DNA from: Prevotella sp.
Lineage (GTDB): Bacteria > Bacteroidota > Bacteroidia > Bacteroidales > Bacteroidaceae
DNA length: 64,000 bases
NCBI GenBank assembly: GCA_022781445.1
Contig: JALETQ010000058.1
Location: forward strand, 1 to 64,000
Reading direction: 5' to 3'
Shown here: positions 19,999 through 30,255 of the stretch, piece after piece
Numbering within the stretch: the first letter of the stretch is position 1
Layout: each line of letters starts with the position of its first letter
Notes under the pieces: model-generated
The model's input: the letters and a program-made list of their open reading frames with translations, nothing else
Databases searched by the model: none
What the model was told of the DNA's origin: nothing
Program-made: the position numbers and the translations under genes

Positions 19999-20940
19999 CT
20001 ATCGGACGACGACTTTGGAGGTTCGTCCGTCAATGCTGACCATATAGATGCCGGCATTGAGGCGGATGTCGGCCGGAGAGGCATTCAGCGTAGTGGTGAG
20101 AACGACCTCGCCCGACAGTGCGAAGATGTCGCAACGCAACGGCGAGCCCACAGTCACTCCTGCCACACGAACATATCCTTCATGGCCTTCGACCTGCAAG
20201 GCCGGTGCGTCCATGACGGCAACACCATCCGGGTCGGGCGAGATGAGAACGGGCAGCTTGCACACTCCGTCACCGAGGGCAACGAGCTGTACCGACGAAC
20301 CGTCGCTATAACCTTTGGTGGCAATGAACGCTCCTTCGGGTTCGCGAATGTCGCAACCTTCCAAATGGATGAGAGAAAAGTCACACAGTGAGCCGTAACC
20401 CGGACCTTCGACACGCAGGGTCGATGCATTGACGGTGAGACTGCCGGCACCCTCCCATGTGGTCATACCCCAAAAACGCCCTTTGAGGTCGAGTGTGCAA
20501 CCGCCATCAATGATGAGATTTCTGGCATGTGCCATACAAATCGCCATGGTGCCGTTTTCAACGGTGAGGCTGCCTTGCCCCGTGAAACGCAAATGGGTGT
20601 CGGAGAAGATGACGAAACCTTCGCCAACAAATTTGTTTTCGCCTTGCAGGACGATGGTCAGCGTGTCATCGGCAGCTCTCACTTCGAGCAACTTGGGCAA
20701 ATAATACTCCACCAAAGCATCTTTGAGCGTGAGGGTTCGGGAGGCATGGTCGTACACGATGCTGCCCCCGTCTTCAAAGACATCGGCTGCATTTTCATCG
20801 GTGATTTCTATCTCACCCACCCTGACGCCATACTCTTGTGCCACGGCCTTGGGAGCCGTTGCCCATGAAAGAACTCCTGCCAGAAAGGCAGACAGAAACA
20901 AATTGATTCTCATCCGATTTCTTTTCATCATTGTTTTCAT
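19999..20940 (-). CDS. Secreted hypothetical protein with carbohydrate-binding/beta-helix-like repeats
   Basis: Signal peptide; IVYDHASRTLTLKDALVEYY...LRFTGQGSLTVENGTMAICMAHARNLIIDGGCTLDLKG; C-term LNAGIYMVSIDGRTSKVVVR. Confidence 0.65.
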   Translation of the reverse strand: MKTMMKRNRMRINLFLSAFLAGVLSWATAPKAVAQEYGVRVGEIEITDENAADVFEDGGSIVYDHASRTLTLKDALVEYYLPKLLEVRAADDTLTIVLQGENKFVGEGFVIFSDTHLRFTGQGSLTVENGTMAICMAHARNLIIDGGCTLDLKGRFWGMTTWEGAGSLTVNASTLRVEGPGYGSLCDFSLIHLEGCDIREPEGAFIATKGYSDGSSVQLVALGDGVCKLPVLISPDPDGVAVMDAPALQVEGHEGYVRVAGVTVGSPLRCDIFALSGEVVLTTTLNASPADIRLNAGIYMVSIDGRTSKVVVR

Positions 20941-21129
20941 CTGTTTTTTGATTTAATATGATTATACGATACGATGCGTATTGATATCTGTTTCGTTTCA
21001 TGGATTGGAGTGTTGCATCCTGATGGAGAATCGATTCGATGCCGGCGTATTCCTCATGGAGGAGCAAAGCCCGGCGAAAAAACCGGGTTTGTGCCTTTCA
21101 GGCATTCGCCTTGGGGGCTATGCCCGTTT

Positions 21130-23334
21130 TCAAAGCAGGATCTTACCGATACGTGTCTTCCCTTCGACCACCGTTTTCACGATGTAAATACCTCCGGGAA
21201 CAGTTCTGTCGGCTTCGACACGGCGCCCATTGATGTCGTATATCTCAACTTGGGCACGCGAATCTTTAACAATCAGGCGACCATCAACGACCTTGACAAC
21301 TGCTGAAACACCATTATCGGTGTTGAGAATACCGGTTTCGATCTTGCCGACGGGTATGGGGAATCCCTTGTTTTGACCCTCCACGAAAGCCCATGTGGGT
21401 TGCCAACGATTGAGCAACGCCAGAAATTCGATGGATTGCATGGTGGCTACCGAGAGATTGATAACCGCATTCTCTTCGGAAATCTCATCATCGTAACCGT
21501 AAGGATTGATTTCCTTCGAATAGTAATTGTTGTGCAGTTCGTAGAACGATTCGTCAAAGAAAGTCATTCCGTCAAAGATGGGATGCAGGTTTTGGGCTGT
21601 GAGGTTGAAGCGTCCTACATTGTAACAGTTGTTGATGCGGATGACGCCTTCCTGCAGCATATCGGCACTTCCGAGAATACCGCCACCGCGCGTGTTGGCG
21701 GCAGCCTGTGCGTTGATCATATTGATGTCGCCAGTGTTGTAGCAGTCGTTGATGTTGATGGGCTGGTCGGTGGAAGCCACGATACCTCCGACGTGCGAAT
21801 TTTCATCAGTGATGGTTCCGCTGTTTCCACAGCGTTCAATGAGCAAACGAGGCTGACTGTTGCCACCCAGCACACCGCCGGTCATTCCCCATTTGCCTTT
21901 CACGGTGGCCGCATTGGTACAGTCGGAGATACGTCCGTCATCGTCCTGCATGAAACCGGCACAGATGCCGGCAGCATAGAAACGTTCGTTGGAAACTTCC
22001 ACATCGGCAGTGGTGTGACAGTTCTCGATGACCGAGCTGCCCAACGCCACCCCCACGATGGCCGCAACACCGAATTGCGCATAGAGCTTGCTTTTTGCAA
22101 CGGTGAGATTCTTGATGGTGGCGGCATCAATGATACCGAAAAGTCCGCAGAAGTTATTGAACGTCCAAGTCATGTTGAGGTCGCTGACGGTATGACCATC
22201 GCCATCGAACGTACCCGAGAAGGGACGCAGGTAGGCTTCCGACTCCGGAGTGCGGTCGAAGTTGTTGCCGATGGGACGGAAGTTACGAACTTCTTTCATG
22301 CTGATGTCGTTGGTCATCCTGAAATATTTGCCTCTGAAAGAGTTCTGGGATTTCTCGACAAGGTCTGACAGTTCGACCACATCGAGTTCGCCCGAGATGA
22401 GATACGGATTCTCAGACGTGCCGTCGCCACCGCTGAACAGTTGGCTTTCGTTGGCTTTCACGCCCACTGCCGTCAATGCCACGTCGATGCTTTGCGCACC
22501 ATATACAATATGCAGAGCCGCTTTGTAGTCGCCTCTGCGCATGGCTTTGCAGGTGACGGTCACATCTTCGGTGCCTCCCTCCTCTCCTGCTGCCGAAGAG
22601 AAGGTGAACATCGAGGCATCCTGTCCGATGAGTTCCATGGCGGGACGGAAGTCGTAACCCTGATAACGGAGCGTAAACCGTTTCTCAATCGATTCGCCCA
22701 ACTTGATTTCCCCGAAGTCGAGAGCCGACTCGCTGGTGTTGAACACCACTTCGACATCACCCTGCATGTCGGTGATTGTCATATTGTCGATGTTGGTGAT
22801 GTAGCCGTAAGACGTGCCTTTTGTGTAATCATAGGTGGCATAATCGGATCTGACGATGCGCACACGGGCATTCTTTTGGTTGATGTCTCTGGATATTTCG
22901 ACAGGATCTGCACCGGCCGTGAAGACATCGCCAATGGTGGTCCATTGCTCGCCGTCGTGCGACCATTGAACGATCCATGACTTCTGATAGTCAACCCATG
23001 TTTCGTTGGCACATACGGTAAACTTGAAAGTACCGATGTCGCGAGGCGTGATGAGTGTGAAATTGGTCAGTTCTTTCGCACTGTTGATTTCACCGTAGAT
23101 GCGCATCGAGCCGGCACCATCGACATAATCGGTTCCGTCAGCATTGGTTCTGACACCATACATGTGCCACATCAGTCCGTTCAATTCGGCATCGATGGCA
23201 CGCTTTGGGCCATTGCCGGCGGTAGCCGTCATGAAGTTATCGAAGTTATATGTCCATTCTTCGGCAAATGATTTCTGCACCGAGCAGAGACAGAAGATCA
23301 ACAAGATCCAAATCCAAATGTTTGTTTTTTTCAT
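21130..23334 (-). CDS. Secreted protein with GLUG-like repeats and C-terminal sorting-like domain
   Basis: GTFDGDGHTVSDLNMTWTFNNFCGLFGIIDAATIKNLTVAKSKLYAQFGVAAIVGVALGSSVIENCHTTADV; C-term VEIYDINGRRVEADRTVPGGIYIVKTVVEGKTRIGKILL. Confidence 0.78.
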   Translation of the reverse strand: MKKTNIWIWILLIFCLCSVQKSFAEEWTYNFDNFMTATAGNGPKRAIDAELNGLMWHMYGVRTNADGTDYVDGAGSMRIYGEINSAKELTNFTLITPRDIGTFKFTVCANETWVDYQKSWIVQWSHDGEQWTTIGDVFTAGADPVEISRDINQKNARVRIVRSDYATYDYTKGTSYGYITNIDNMTITDMQGDVEVVFNTSESALDFGEIKLGESIEKRFTLRYQGYDFRPAMELIGQDASMFTFSSAAGEEGGTEDVTVTCKAMRRGDYKAALHIVYGAQSIDVALTAVGVKANESQLFSGGDGTSENPYLISGELDVVELSDLVEKSQNSFRGKYFRMTNDISMKEVRNFRPIGNNFDRTPESEAYLRPFSGTFDGDGHTVSDLNMTWTFNNFCGLFGIIDAATIKNLTVAKSKLYAQFGVAAIVGVALGSSVIENCHTTADVEVSNERFYAAGICAGFMQDDDGRISDCTNAATVKGKWGMTGGVLGGNSQPRLLIERCGNSGTITDENSHVGGIVASTDQPININDCYNTGDINMINAQAAANTRGGGILGSADMLQEGVIRINNCYNVGRFNLTAQNLHPIFDGMTFFDESFYELHNNYYSKEINPYGYDDEISEENAVINLSVATMQSIEFLALLNRWQPTWAFVEGQNKGFPIPVGKIETGILNTDNGVSAVVKVVDGRLIVKDSRAQVEIYDINGRRVEADRTVPGGIYIVKTVVEGKTRIGKILL

Positions 23335-23388
23335 TTTGTTGTAATTTTAGGTAAATGAGGTTCAGTCTGTGATATTTTAATGATTTAT

Positions 23389-24453
23389 TCAAGGCATGAC
23401 TTTGATTCCCATCGCATTGCCTGCTCTGACAACGACCACGGAAGGATGGGGCATGGGGTAGCGGTTGATGCCGGGTTTGAGCATGTCGCGCACCAAACAC
23501 TGTCCGTCCGCGGTGGAGATGACGACGGGCTGACCTGCCTGACTGCCGGCATCGACTTCAAGTACGTTGCCATCATATCGCACACCGACTTGCGGCAACA
23601 CGGCCTCCGCATCATCGATACCGAGCGGGCTTTGTTCGCTGTATTGCGATTGGCAGAAGAGTAGCCACTGACCTTGCACGGTGAGAATGCCGCAAACGAC
23701 TTGTGTCTGTGTTTTTTCGTTATACATCACGAACCATTTGTTTTCGTCTACACCGAGAAATTCATACCCGTTATTCTTAAAATAGGTGCAAAGTTCGGAC
23801 TTGTCGTACTGTCCCACGCGGTCGAAGTTGACCACCGTGAAAACGGTCGACACCAATTGGTCGTCGTCATTGTAGATGGCGAAGTACAAGGGAAACTCGA
23901 AATTGTTGCCGATATAGACATCCATGGGCTTGATTTCCTCGGGAAGCATCGTGGGGTGCATGAGCAAATAGGTATCGGTGAACTCTGTGAGTTCCATGTT
24001 TTGAGCTATGTATTGCCTTGCGTCCTGTCTGTTTTTGCCCCATTCGGTGAAGATGGCAGGCGGAGTGACAGGTGCTTCGTCCTTGATGGTGACGTGGAAA
24101 GGAACCTCTTCGAGCAATTTGTTGTAATCGGGCATATCCTTCCACTTCGGACTTTCGGCATAAATCCTGATGGACATATCCGTTTCACCGGTTTGCAGTC
24201 CCTTAAACCAAGCTCCACCCGACTGAACAACCGAGCCATCGGGCACAATAAACTCGACGGCTATACGCGGATTATCTTTCAGATACTCATAAACGGCCGA
24301 AGAATAGTCTTTGAATATCATTCGATACTGTGACCCTTTCTTGACTTCAATGTTGTTGGAAATAAGCGTGGAGGCGTTTTCTGATTGCGCTTGCGATACC
24401 GTTGGCAGCAGCATCATCGCCGTCATGGCGGCAAATAGTAACTGTTTCTTCAT
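23389..24453 (-). CDS. Secreted hypothetical protein
   Basis: Signal peptide MKKQLLFAAMTAMMLLPTVSQAQ; 354 aa; no domain confidently recognised. Confidence 0.6.
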   Translation of the reverse strand: MKKQLLFAAMTAMMLLPTVSQAQSENASTLISNNIEVKKGSQYRMIFKDYSSAVYEYLKDNPRIAVEFIVPDGSVVQSGGAWFKGLQTGETDMSIRIYAESPKWKDMPDYNKLLEEVPFHVTIKDEAPVTPPAIFTEWGKNRQDARQYIAQNMELTEFTDTYLLMHPTMLPEEIKPMDVYIGNNFEFPLYFAIYNDDDQLVSTVFTVVNFDRVGQYDKSELCTYFKNNGYEFLGVDENKWFVMYNEKTQTQVVCGILTVQGQWLLFCQSQYSEQSPLGIDDAEAVLPQVGVRYDGNVLEVDAGSQAGQPVVISTADGQCLVRDMLKPGINRYPMPHPSVVVVRAGNAMGIKVMP

Positions 24454-24843
24454 TGTTGAGTTGGTTTTAAGATAGATTGGTTAGATTTGTTCTCGGACAA
24501 AGCAAGTAAAAAAAGCATTTACAGAAGTCATCCGTGATAAATCCGGTAAGGACGGAACAACACGAAAGAGTGCGTGCATTCGATACCCGGACACGCCGTT
24601 TTGCTTTCTTGTACTTTAGAAATGTTTCTTGCATACCGTGCAATTTGTTGTTATTCTTTTTGGCAAAAATAATGAAAATTCGACAAATATAAAACAATAC
24701 ATGAACTTTTTCTTCACTAAACAAGCCAATTTTTTATATTTATATATATATACAACTTCCCGTATGCTTCAATTTAAATTTATTATAAGGCATCAATCCG
24801 GCTACGATTGCCTTTCAAACCGACGGATTGCCGGTATATTTAC

Positions 24844-24975
24844 CATCCAAACGGTCACTGCATCCGAATCGGTTTGGTTGATTCTCGAACCGGCAACGTA
24901 TCAACAAGCAGTTTGTCACATCGCGGCACCGGCAAGAATGCCGATATCTTCACAGAGAAAATAACCGTCGAAAAA
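24844..24975 (+). repeat. Dispersed TIR element, decayed copy M
   Basis: ATCCAAACGGTCACTGCATCCGAATCGGTTTGGTTGATTCTCGAACCGGC aligns with CCCAAATCGGTCATTAGATTCCGANTCGGTTTCGTTTGATNGTCGGGC. Confidence 0.45.
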
Positions 24976-24977
24976 CC

Positions 24978-25007
24978 TTGTGTAAACGAAGAAAACAGCT
25001 ATCTTTG
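24978..25007 (+). promoter_or_regulatory. Promoter TTG-N19-TATCTTTG upstream of the AGCS gene
   Basis: TTG 24978-24980, TATCTTTG 25000-25007; would give a ~310-nt leader. Confidence 0.6.
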
Positions 25008-25324
25008 TGTCTTGTGATCCCATTCGTGAGGACATGAAGGGTCGTATACTCCGGCTGTACGAGTCATTTTCCTATACATTCTGCCCTCCGGTGGAATCAT
25101 GAAGACAGCGACTGTCATATAATAATAAGGATGCTCTCATATATAATAAGAATTTCTCTCTCGTCGCATCATCTCCGATAAATCACAGATATCAGCATAG
25201 CAATAAAAAATCATCGTTCCATACCGGCACAAGCCCATGCACAAAATCGGGCCGAATATATAGTTCGGAACAAGCGTTGTCAAAACAAACCATATTCATA
25301 CCTATCACAAAACGACCAACATTC

Positions 25325-26710
25325 ATGAACCAGAACACAACATTAACATTCGTCAGCACACTCAACCAAGAATACATCGGCCCGACCTTGGCGGTGATCC
25401 TCATCAGCGTGGGTGTCTTTTTCACATGGAAACTTAGGTTTGTACCGCGTCATTACCGAAGTGCATGGAAACTCCTGTTTGCCGACCAAACGGCAAAGGG
25501 GAAGGCATCCGCCAACGAGGGCATGAGTCCCGTCCAAGCATTGTCGACCGCCATTGCCTCACAGGTGGGAACAGGCAACATCGTCGGAGTGGCCATGGCT
25601 CTCTTCATGGGCGGTCCCGGTGCGTTGTTCTGGTTGTGGGTGAGTGCCATTTGCGGTATGTCGACTAACTTTGCAGAAGCTACCCTCGGACAGAAATACA
25701 AGACATTGAACGATGACGGACACATGGTCGGAGGACCGGCATACTACATCCGTCAGGGTATGAACAACAAATGGTTGGCCGTTATCTTCTCCATTTTCTT
25801 TATCATGGCACTCGGAATGATCGGAATCATGGTGCAGGCCAATTCCATTTCGGATGCAGTGGGAACATTCCTGCCTGCATCGTTCAACAAATTATACATA
25901 GGCATTGCACTCACCATCTTCGTCGGTTTTGTGCTATCGGGCGGCGTAACCTCCATCGCCTCATTTGCCGAACGTGTCGTGCCGTTCATGGCAGGCATCT
26001 TTGTCATCGGTTCGCTGGCATTCGTCTTCATGAACTTTTCATTGCTTGGCGACACCTTTACCGATGTCTTCAAATACGCATTCACGCCGAAAGCCGGAGC
26101 CGGAGGCGTTGTGGGCTACAGCGTCATGAGTGCCATTCGCTATGGCATCAGCCGCGGACTTTTCAGCAATGAGGCAGGATTGGGTTCGACACCTCACGCC
26201 CATGCCATCGCCAAGGTAAAGAATCCCTACGAGCAAGGAATGTTCGCCATGATCGGTCTGAGCGTCAATATTCTTATTTGCACGCTGACGGCTCTGGTCA
26301 TCATGCTTTCGGGTGTGCTCGAGAGCCATCCCGATATGCTGGGAATCGGCATGGCCCAAGAGGCATTCTGCACCAAATTCGGCATCATCGGCAAATATTT
26401 CATCGCAGTCGCCATCTTCTTTTTCGCCTTGACCACGATCATCGGATGGTACTTTTTTGCAGCCCAAAACGTACGTTATCTCTTCGGCGAAAAAATGATA
26501 TGGCCCTATCGCACCGTCGTGATGCTCTTGATCGTTGTCGCATCGGTCACCAAAGTGGAGCTGGTGTGGGAACTGGCAGACACGTTCAATTTCTTCATCG
26601 TGTTGCCCAACGTCATCGCCCTCCTCTTCCTCTCGCCCCAAGTGGCACGTGAAGTTGAAAAAATGCGTCGACACATCAGCAACAACACATTGGGACAAGA
26701 AAAATCATAG
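25325..26710 (+). CDS. Alanine/glycine:cation symporter (AGCS family)
   Basis: VQALSTAIASQVGTGNIVGVAMALFMGGPGALFWLWVSAICGMSTNFAEATLGQKYK; GLFSNEAGLGSTPHAHA signature. Confidence 0.95.
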   Translation: MNQNTTLTFVSTLNQEYIGPTLAVILISVGVFFTWKLRFVPRHYRSAWKLLFADQTAKGKASANEGMSPVQALSTAIASQVGTGNIVGVAMALFMGGPGALFWLWVSAICGMSTNFAEATLGQKYKTLNDDGHMVGGPAYYIRQGMNNKWLAVIFSIFFIMALGMIGIMVQANSISDAVGTFLPASFNKLYIGIALTIFVGFVLSGGVTSIASFAERVVPFMAGIFVIGSLAFVFMNFSLLGDTFTDVFKYAFTPKAGAGGVVGYSVMSAIRYGISRGLFSNEAGLGSTPHAHAIAKVKNPYEQGMFAMIGLSVNILICTLTALVIMLSGVLESHPDMLGIGMAQEAFCTKFGIIGKYFIAVAIFFFALTTIIGWYFFAAQNVRYLFGEKMIWPYRTVVMLLIVVASVTKVELVWELADTFNFFIVLPNVIALLFLSPQVAREVEKMRRHISNNTLGQEKS

Positions 26711-26735
26711 ACCGGCATACCATCCGCCAACAGCC

Positions 26736-26782
26736 AAAGAGGAAGTTCGCCCGATGAAAGATGGGGCAAACTTCCTCTTTTT
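26736..26782 (+). terminator. Rho-independent terminator of the AGCS gene
   Basis: AAAGAGGAAGTTCGCCC ... GGGGCAAACTTCCTCTTTTT. Confidence 0.82.
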
Positions 26783-26787
26783 CGTTT

Positions 26788-26980
26788 ACCCCAAAACGGC
26801 CATTGGATTCCGGGGAGGTCTTGCCCGATGGTCGGCCGACATGGTTGTCGTTTTGTGGCCGACGTTGTGGCCTGTGGCCAGACAAGCCCGGCAAACAAAC
26901 TGCCGGAAAGGAACGGGAGGAGGAGAACAGAAACACGACGGAAGGGGCTTGGACGGGAAAAGCGAATTGATGATAGGGAT
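26788..26980 (+). repeat. Dispersed TIR element, copy E (decayed right end)
   Basis: ACCCCAAAACGGCCATTGGATTCCGGGGAGGTCTTGCCCGATGGTCGGCCGACATGG; ~193 bp to TTGATGATAGGGAT. Confidence 0.65.
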
Positions 26981-27009
26981 TTTCCCGCAGCGTTTAGGGA
27001 AAAACCTTT

Positions 27010-27039
27010 TGGCGTGTCGGTTGCATTTTGTTTCTTTGC
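27010..27039 (+). promoter_or_regulatory. Promoter TTG-N19-TTTCTTTG
   Basis: TTG 27010-27012, TTTCTTTG 27032-27039, ~37 bp upstream of the start codon at 27076. Confidence 0.5.
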
Positions 27040-27075
27040 AACGTGAACATTAGCAAACCTCAACACAAGACGATC

Positions 27076-28065
27076 ATGAAAAAGTTAATATTAGCATTGA
27101 CCTTACTGATGTCGGTAACGCTTTCGGCACAGGCCATGAGCTACGAACAAGCCCGCAGACAGGCGTTGTTCCTCACCGATAAAATGGCTTATGAATTGAA
27201 TCTCACCGAAGAACAATACGAAGCCGCTTATGAAATCAATCTCGACTACCTGTTGAGCGTAGACCACCGCGATGACCTTTACGGCATTTACTGGCGGCAA
27301 CGTAACTTAGACTTAAGCTATGTTCTGTTCGACTGGCAATTCAATTCCTACATGTCGGCAGCCTATTTCTATCGTCCGCTCTACTGGGACAGCGGCTATT
27401 GGAGATTCTCCATCTATGCACGCTACCCGCGTCGTGATTACTTCTACTACGGCGAGCCCCACTTCTACACCGTATATTACGGCGGACACAGCTGGCGGAC
27501 GAACGGTGGACGAAGCTGGTACAAGCGTCATTACAGCCGTCCTCGCGTGGAACGCGGCTACTACGGCATGCGCGACGGATATAAAAGAGGTGACTACCGC
27601 GACGGATTCAACCGCAACGGAAGGGGCAACAACGGCAATGCCTTCGGTCATCAGAAGCAAAGAGACAAGGAGTTCAGGCGCGTCATGAAGGACAACGACA
27701 ACCGCAGCTTCGGCCGTCAGGACAACAATCGCGGCTATCGCGAAAGCTCCACCCGCACAACGGTTACCACACCCGACAACCGCAGAGGATTCGGTGGCAG
27801 CCGCACGGTCAGGGAGAACTTGAGGAGCAACGACAATCGCACCTTCTCCAACCCGTCACGTTCGACCGAAATGCGTCCGGGAAACTCCGGTAACCGGTCA
27901 TTCGGCAACAGCCGTCCTTCTGAAAGCCGCTCGTTCTCGACTCCTTCTCGTTCGACCGAAATACGTTCAGGCAGCCGATCCTTCGGCAACAACCGCCCGG
28001 GAGATTCCGCACCCGGAGGCAACACGAACGGCAACAGCAACCGTCGTTCGTTCGGCAACCGATAA
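27076..28065 (+). CDS. Secreted hypothetical protein with Arg/Ser/Asn/Gly-rich low-complexity C-terminus
   Basis: Signal MKKLILALTLLMSVTLSAQA; N-terminal EQARRQALFLTDKMAYELNLTEEQYEAAYEINLDYL; C-term repeats NRTFSNPSRSTEMRPGNSGNRSFGNSRPSESRSFSTPSRSTEIR. Confidence 0.8.
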   Translation: MKKLILALTLLMSVTLSAQAMSYEQARRQALFLTDKMAYELNLTEEQYEAAYEINLDYLLSVDHRDDLYGIYWRQRNLDLSYVLFDWQFNSYMSAAYFYRPLYWDSGYWRFSIYARYPRRDYFYYGEPHFYTVYYGGHSWRTNGGRSWYKRHYSRPRVERGYYGMRDGYKRGDYRDGFNRNGRGNNGNAFGHQKQRDKEFRRVMKDNDNRSFGRQDNNRGYRESSTRTTVTTPDNRRGFGGSRTVRENLRSNDNRTFSNPSRSTEMRPGNSGNRSFGNSRPSESRSFSTPSRSTEIRSGSRSFGNNRPGDSAPGGNTNGNSNRRSFGNR

Positions 28066-28205
28066 GTCAGGCACCGGCAACACAGGATTCGTGCCGACGC
28101 TGACGACACAGATACCAAAGGAAAAAGATTCCTTTCAGGCTTAACAGCCCTCAGCAAGGTACTGCAGGGCAAAGAGATAAAAAGAAATTTCAGGTTAACA
28201 ACCCG

Positions 28206-28248
28206 ATCGCCGCAGACGTAGCCCCATACGCGTCGCGGCGATTTTGTT
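28206..28248 (+). terminator. Rho-independent terminator-like hairpin
   Basis: ATCGCCGC...GCGGCGAT followed by TTTGTTT. Confidence 0.65.
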
Positions 28249-28274
28249 TGCGCAAGACCCTTTTGTCGATCGAG

Positions 28275-28322
28275 TCCGAACCGGTCATGATTCCCCACGC
28301 CGGCCGATGACCGGTTGGGGGA
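28275..28322. repeat. Dispersed TIR element, minimal copy J (~48 bp)
   Basis: TCCGAACCGGTCATGATTCC ... GATGACCGGTTGGGGGA inverted ends. Confidence 0.5.
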
Positions 28323-28355
28323 ATCAACATTTCATGCGCTACACGTTTCTGCAGT

Positions 28356-30041
28356 CTAACGAACGGTTGGGTCTGAAGTTCCGGAAGGCTTGAGAATCGA
28401 ACGATAACGTTCGCTGTCTTTTGCCAGTTCGACAGCCCCGATCACTTGCCGGTCGGTGCGCAACATATTGACGATGCGACCCTTTTGATAATAATATACC
28501 GATGCGATGTCGGCTGAAATGATGTCCTTGATGAGCTTCTTGTTGAAATCGAGTTCGTCCGAAAGGTTGTGCGACAGCTTCGATTCCAACCGGTCGAACT
28601 CCTCTTTAGCCTTGTCATAATATCCTTCAAAGCGCGCCACACGGATGAGAGCCTTCATCATTTTCTCGCTTTCGCGGTCGAAGGTGAATCCGCTCTGCAA
28701 CACTTTCTGCTTGAACTGTTCGTAGTCGTCATCGCTGATTTCGAACTTGTCGGCAGGTGCAATCTTGGAATGCTTTGCCACATAGTCGATGATGAAGTCG
28801 TGCATCACCTCGGTCGAGTCGGCTACGGTGAGATAGTAGGCAATGTTGGTGAGCGAATCGGCTTGCAAGTCGACATCGGGCTTGATACCGCCGCCATCTT
28901 TCACGATTCTGCCGGCACGCGTATAGAATACTTTCGTGAGCGAATCGGGCAGATGATCCACATAGCCTCCGCGGCGTTTACGGTAGTCAATGGCCTGAAT
29001 ACACCTGCCGCTGGGAATGTAATACTTGTTGGTCGTGATTTTAAGCATGCCGTTGTAAGCCACGGGGAGTGTCATCTGCACCAGTCCTTTACCGTAAGTA
29101 CGCGAACCGACGATAACGGCACGATCGAGATCCTGCAAGGCACCGGCAGTGATTTCGGCAGAACTGGCCGACTCGTCGTCCACGAGTACCACCACGGGCA
29201 TGACGGTATCGATGGGTTCGGTGGTGGTCACGAAGTCACGGTTGATGTTCTTCTGCCTGCCGACGTTGCGTACCACCAGCTCGCCTTTGGGCACGAAAAG
29301 GCTCACGAGATTGGCCGCTTCGGCCTCCGAGCCTCCACCGTTGGAACGCAGGTCAAGCAGAAAAGCCTTCATTCCCTTGGTCTTCATGTCGAGGAATGCT
29401 CCGCGCACCTCTTTCGAACAGTCGGGGGTAAAACCCGTGAGCTTGCAATACCCCACCTCATCACCGAGCATTCCATAGTAGGGAACGGCAGGATTCTGAA
29501 TGGTCTGTCGCGTTATTTTCATCGTCATCATCTTACCGGTCGAAGGTCGTCTGACCTGTAACTTGAAGGTGGTGCCTGCCTCTCCCTTCAGATTATCGCT
29601 CACGAAGCGCACGTCTTTGCCTGCCATCGAACGGTCGTCGACACTGAGGATGATGTCACCGCGTCTGAGACCCGCAAGTGCCGCGGGCGAACCTTCGGAC
29701 GGATTCTCGATGACGACGTTTTTGATCTTCTGATTATAACGGATGACAGAGCCTATTCCGGCAAATTTACCGGTGGTAAACATCCTGAATTCTTCGGCTT
29801 TCTCGGAAGGATAGTAGAGGGTATAGGGGTCGAGACGCTGCAACATGGCGTTGATGCCGTAACCGATGACATCGTCGGCATCGATGGAATCGACATAATA
29901 CATGTCGAGTTTCTTGTAAATTTCGTTGAAGACCGAAATGTTCTTGCCAATCTTGAAGAAATGGTCTTCATCGTTTTGGGCATGGAGAGAAGCGCAGAGC
30001 AACCCTGCAAAGATGCCTGTCAGAAAGATTTTTTTTATCAT
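28356..30041 (-). CDS. S41 family C-terminal processing peptidase (PDZ)
   Basis: NGGGSEAEAANLVSLFVPKGELVV, DDESASSAEITAGALQDLDRAVIVGSRTYGKGLVQ; start at MIKKIFLTG. Confidence 0.95.
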   Translation of the reverse strand: MIKKIFLTGIFAGLLCASLHAQNDEDHFFKIGKNISVFNEIYKKLDMYYVDSIDADDVIGYGINAMLQRLDPYTLYYPSEKAEEFRMFTTGKFAGIGSVIRYNQKIKNVVIENPSEGSPAALAGLRRGDIILSVDDRSMAGKDVRFVSDNLKGEAGTTFKLQVRRPSTGKMMTMKITRQTIQNPAVPYYGMLGDEVGYCKLTGFTPDCSKEVRGAFLDMKTKGMKAFLLDLRSNGGGSEAEAANLVSLFVPKGELVVRNVGRQKNINRDFVTTTEPIDTVMPVVVLVDDESASSAEITAGALQDLDRAVIVGSRTYGKGLVQMTLPVAYNGMLKITTNKYYIPSGRCIQAIDYRKRRGGYVDHLPDSLTKVFYTRAGRIVKDGGGIKPDVDLQADSLTNIAYYLTVADSTEVMHDFIIDYVAKHSKIAPADKFEISDDDYEQFKQKVLQSGFTFDRESEKMMKALIRVARFEGYYDKAKEEFDRLESKLSHNLSDELDFNKKLIKDIISADIASVYYYQKGRIVNMLRTDRQVIGAVELAKDSERYRSILKPSGTSDPTVR

Positions 30042-30117
30042 GTGGATGTTTCCTTGGTTGTCGGTTGCCGGTTCGAAGTCGCCTGGTTCGTCTACTGCCG
30101 GACCGGTGTTGATGATG

Positions 30118-30125
30118 CAAAAATA
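30118..30125 (-). promoter_or_regulatory. -7 element (TATTTTTG) for the S41 peptidase
   Basis: Reverse complement of CAAAAATA. Confidence 0.5.
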
Positions 30126-30255
30126 CAAAAAAACTTCCAACGCGCTCACTTTCTGTCGTCCATTTGTGGATTGCAGGGCATCCTGCCACGGGCAAAATGT
30201 AGAACCAACCGAAGTGATACCCCTATTCGGGTTCAGTCACAGAGGTATGAAAGAA

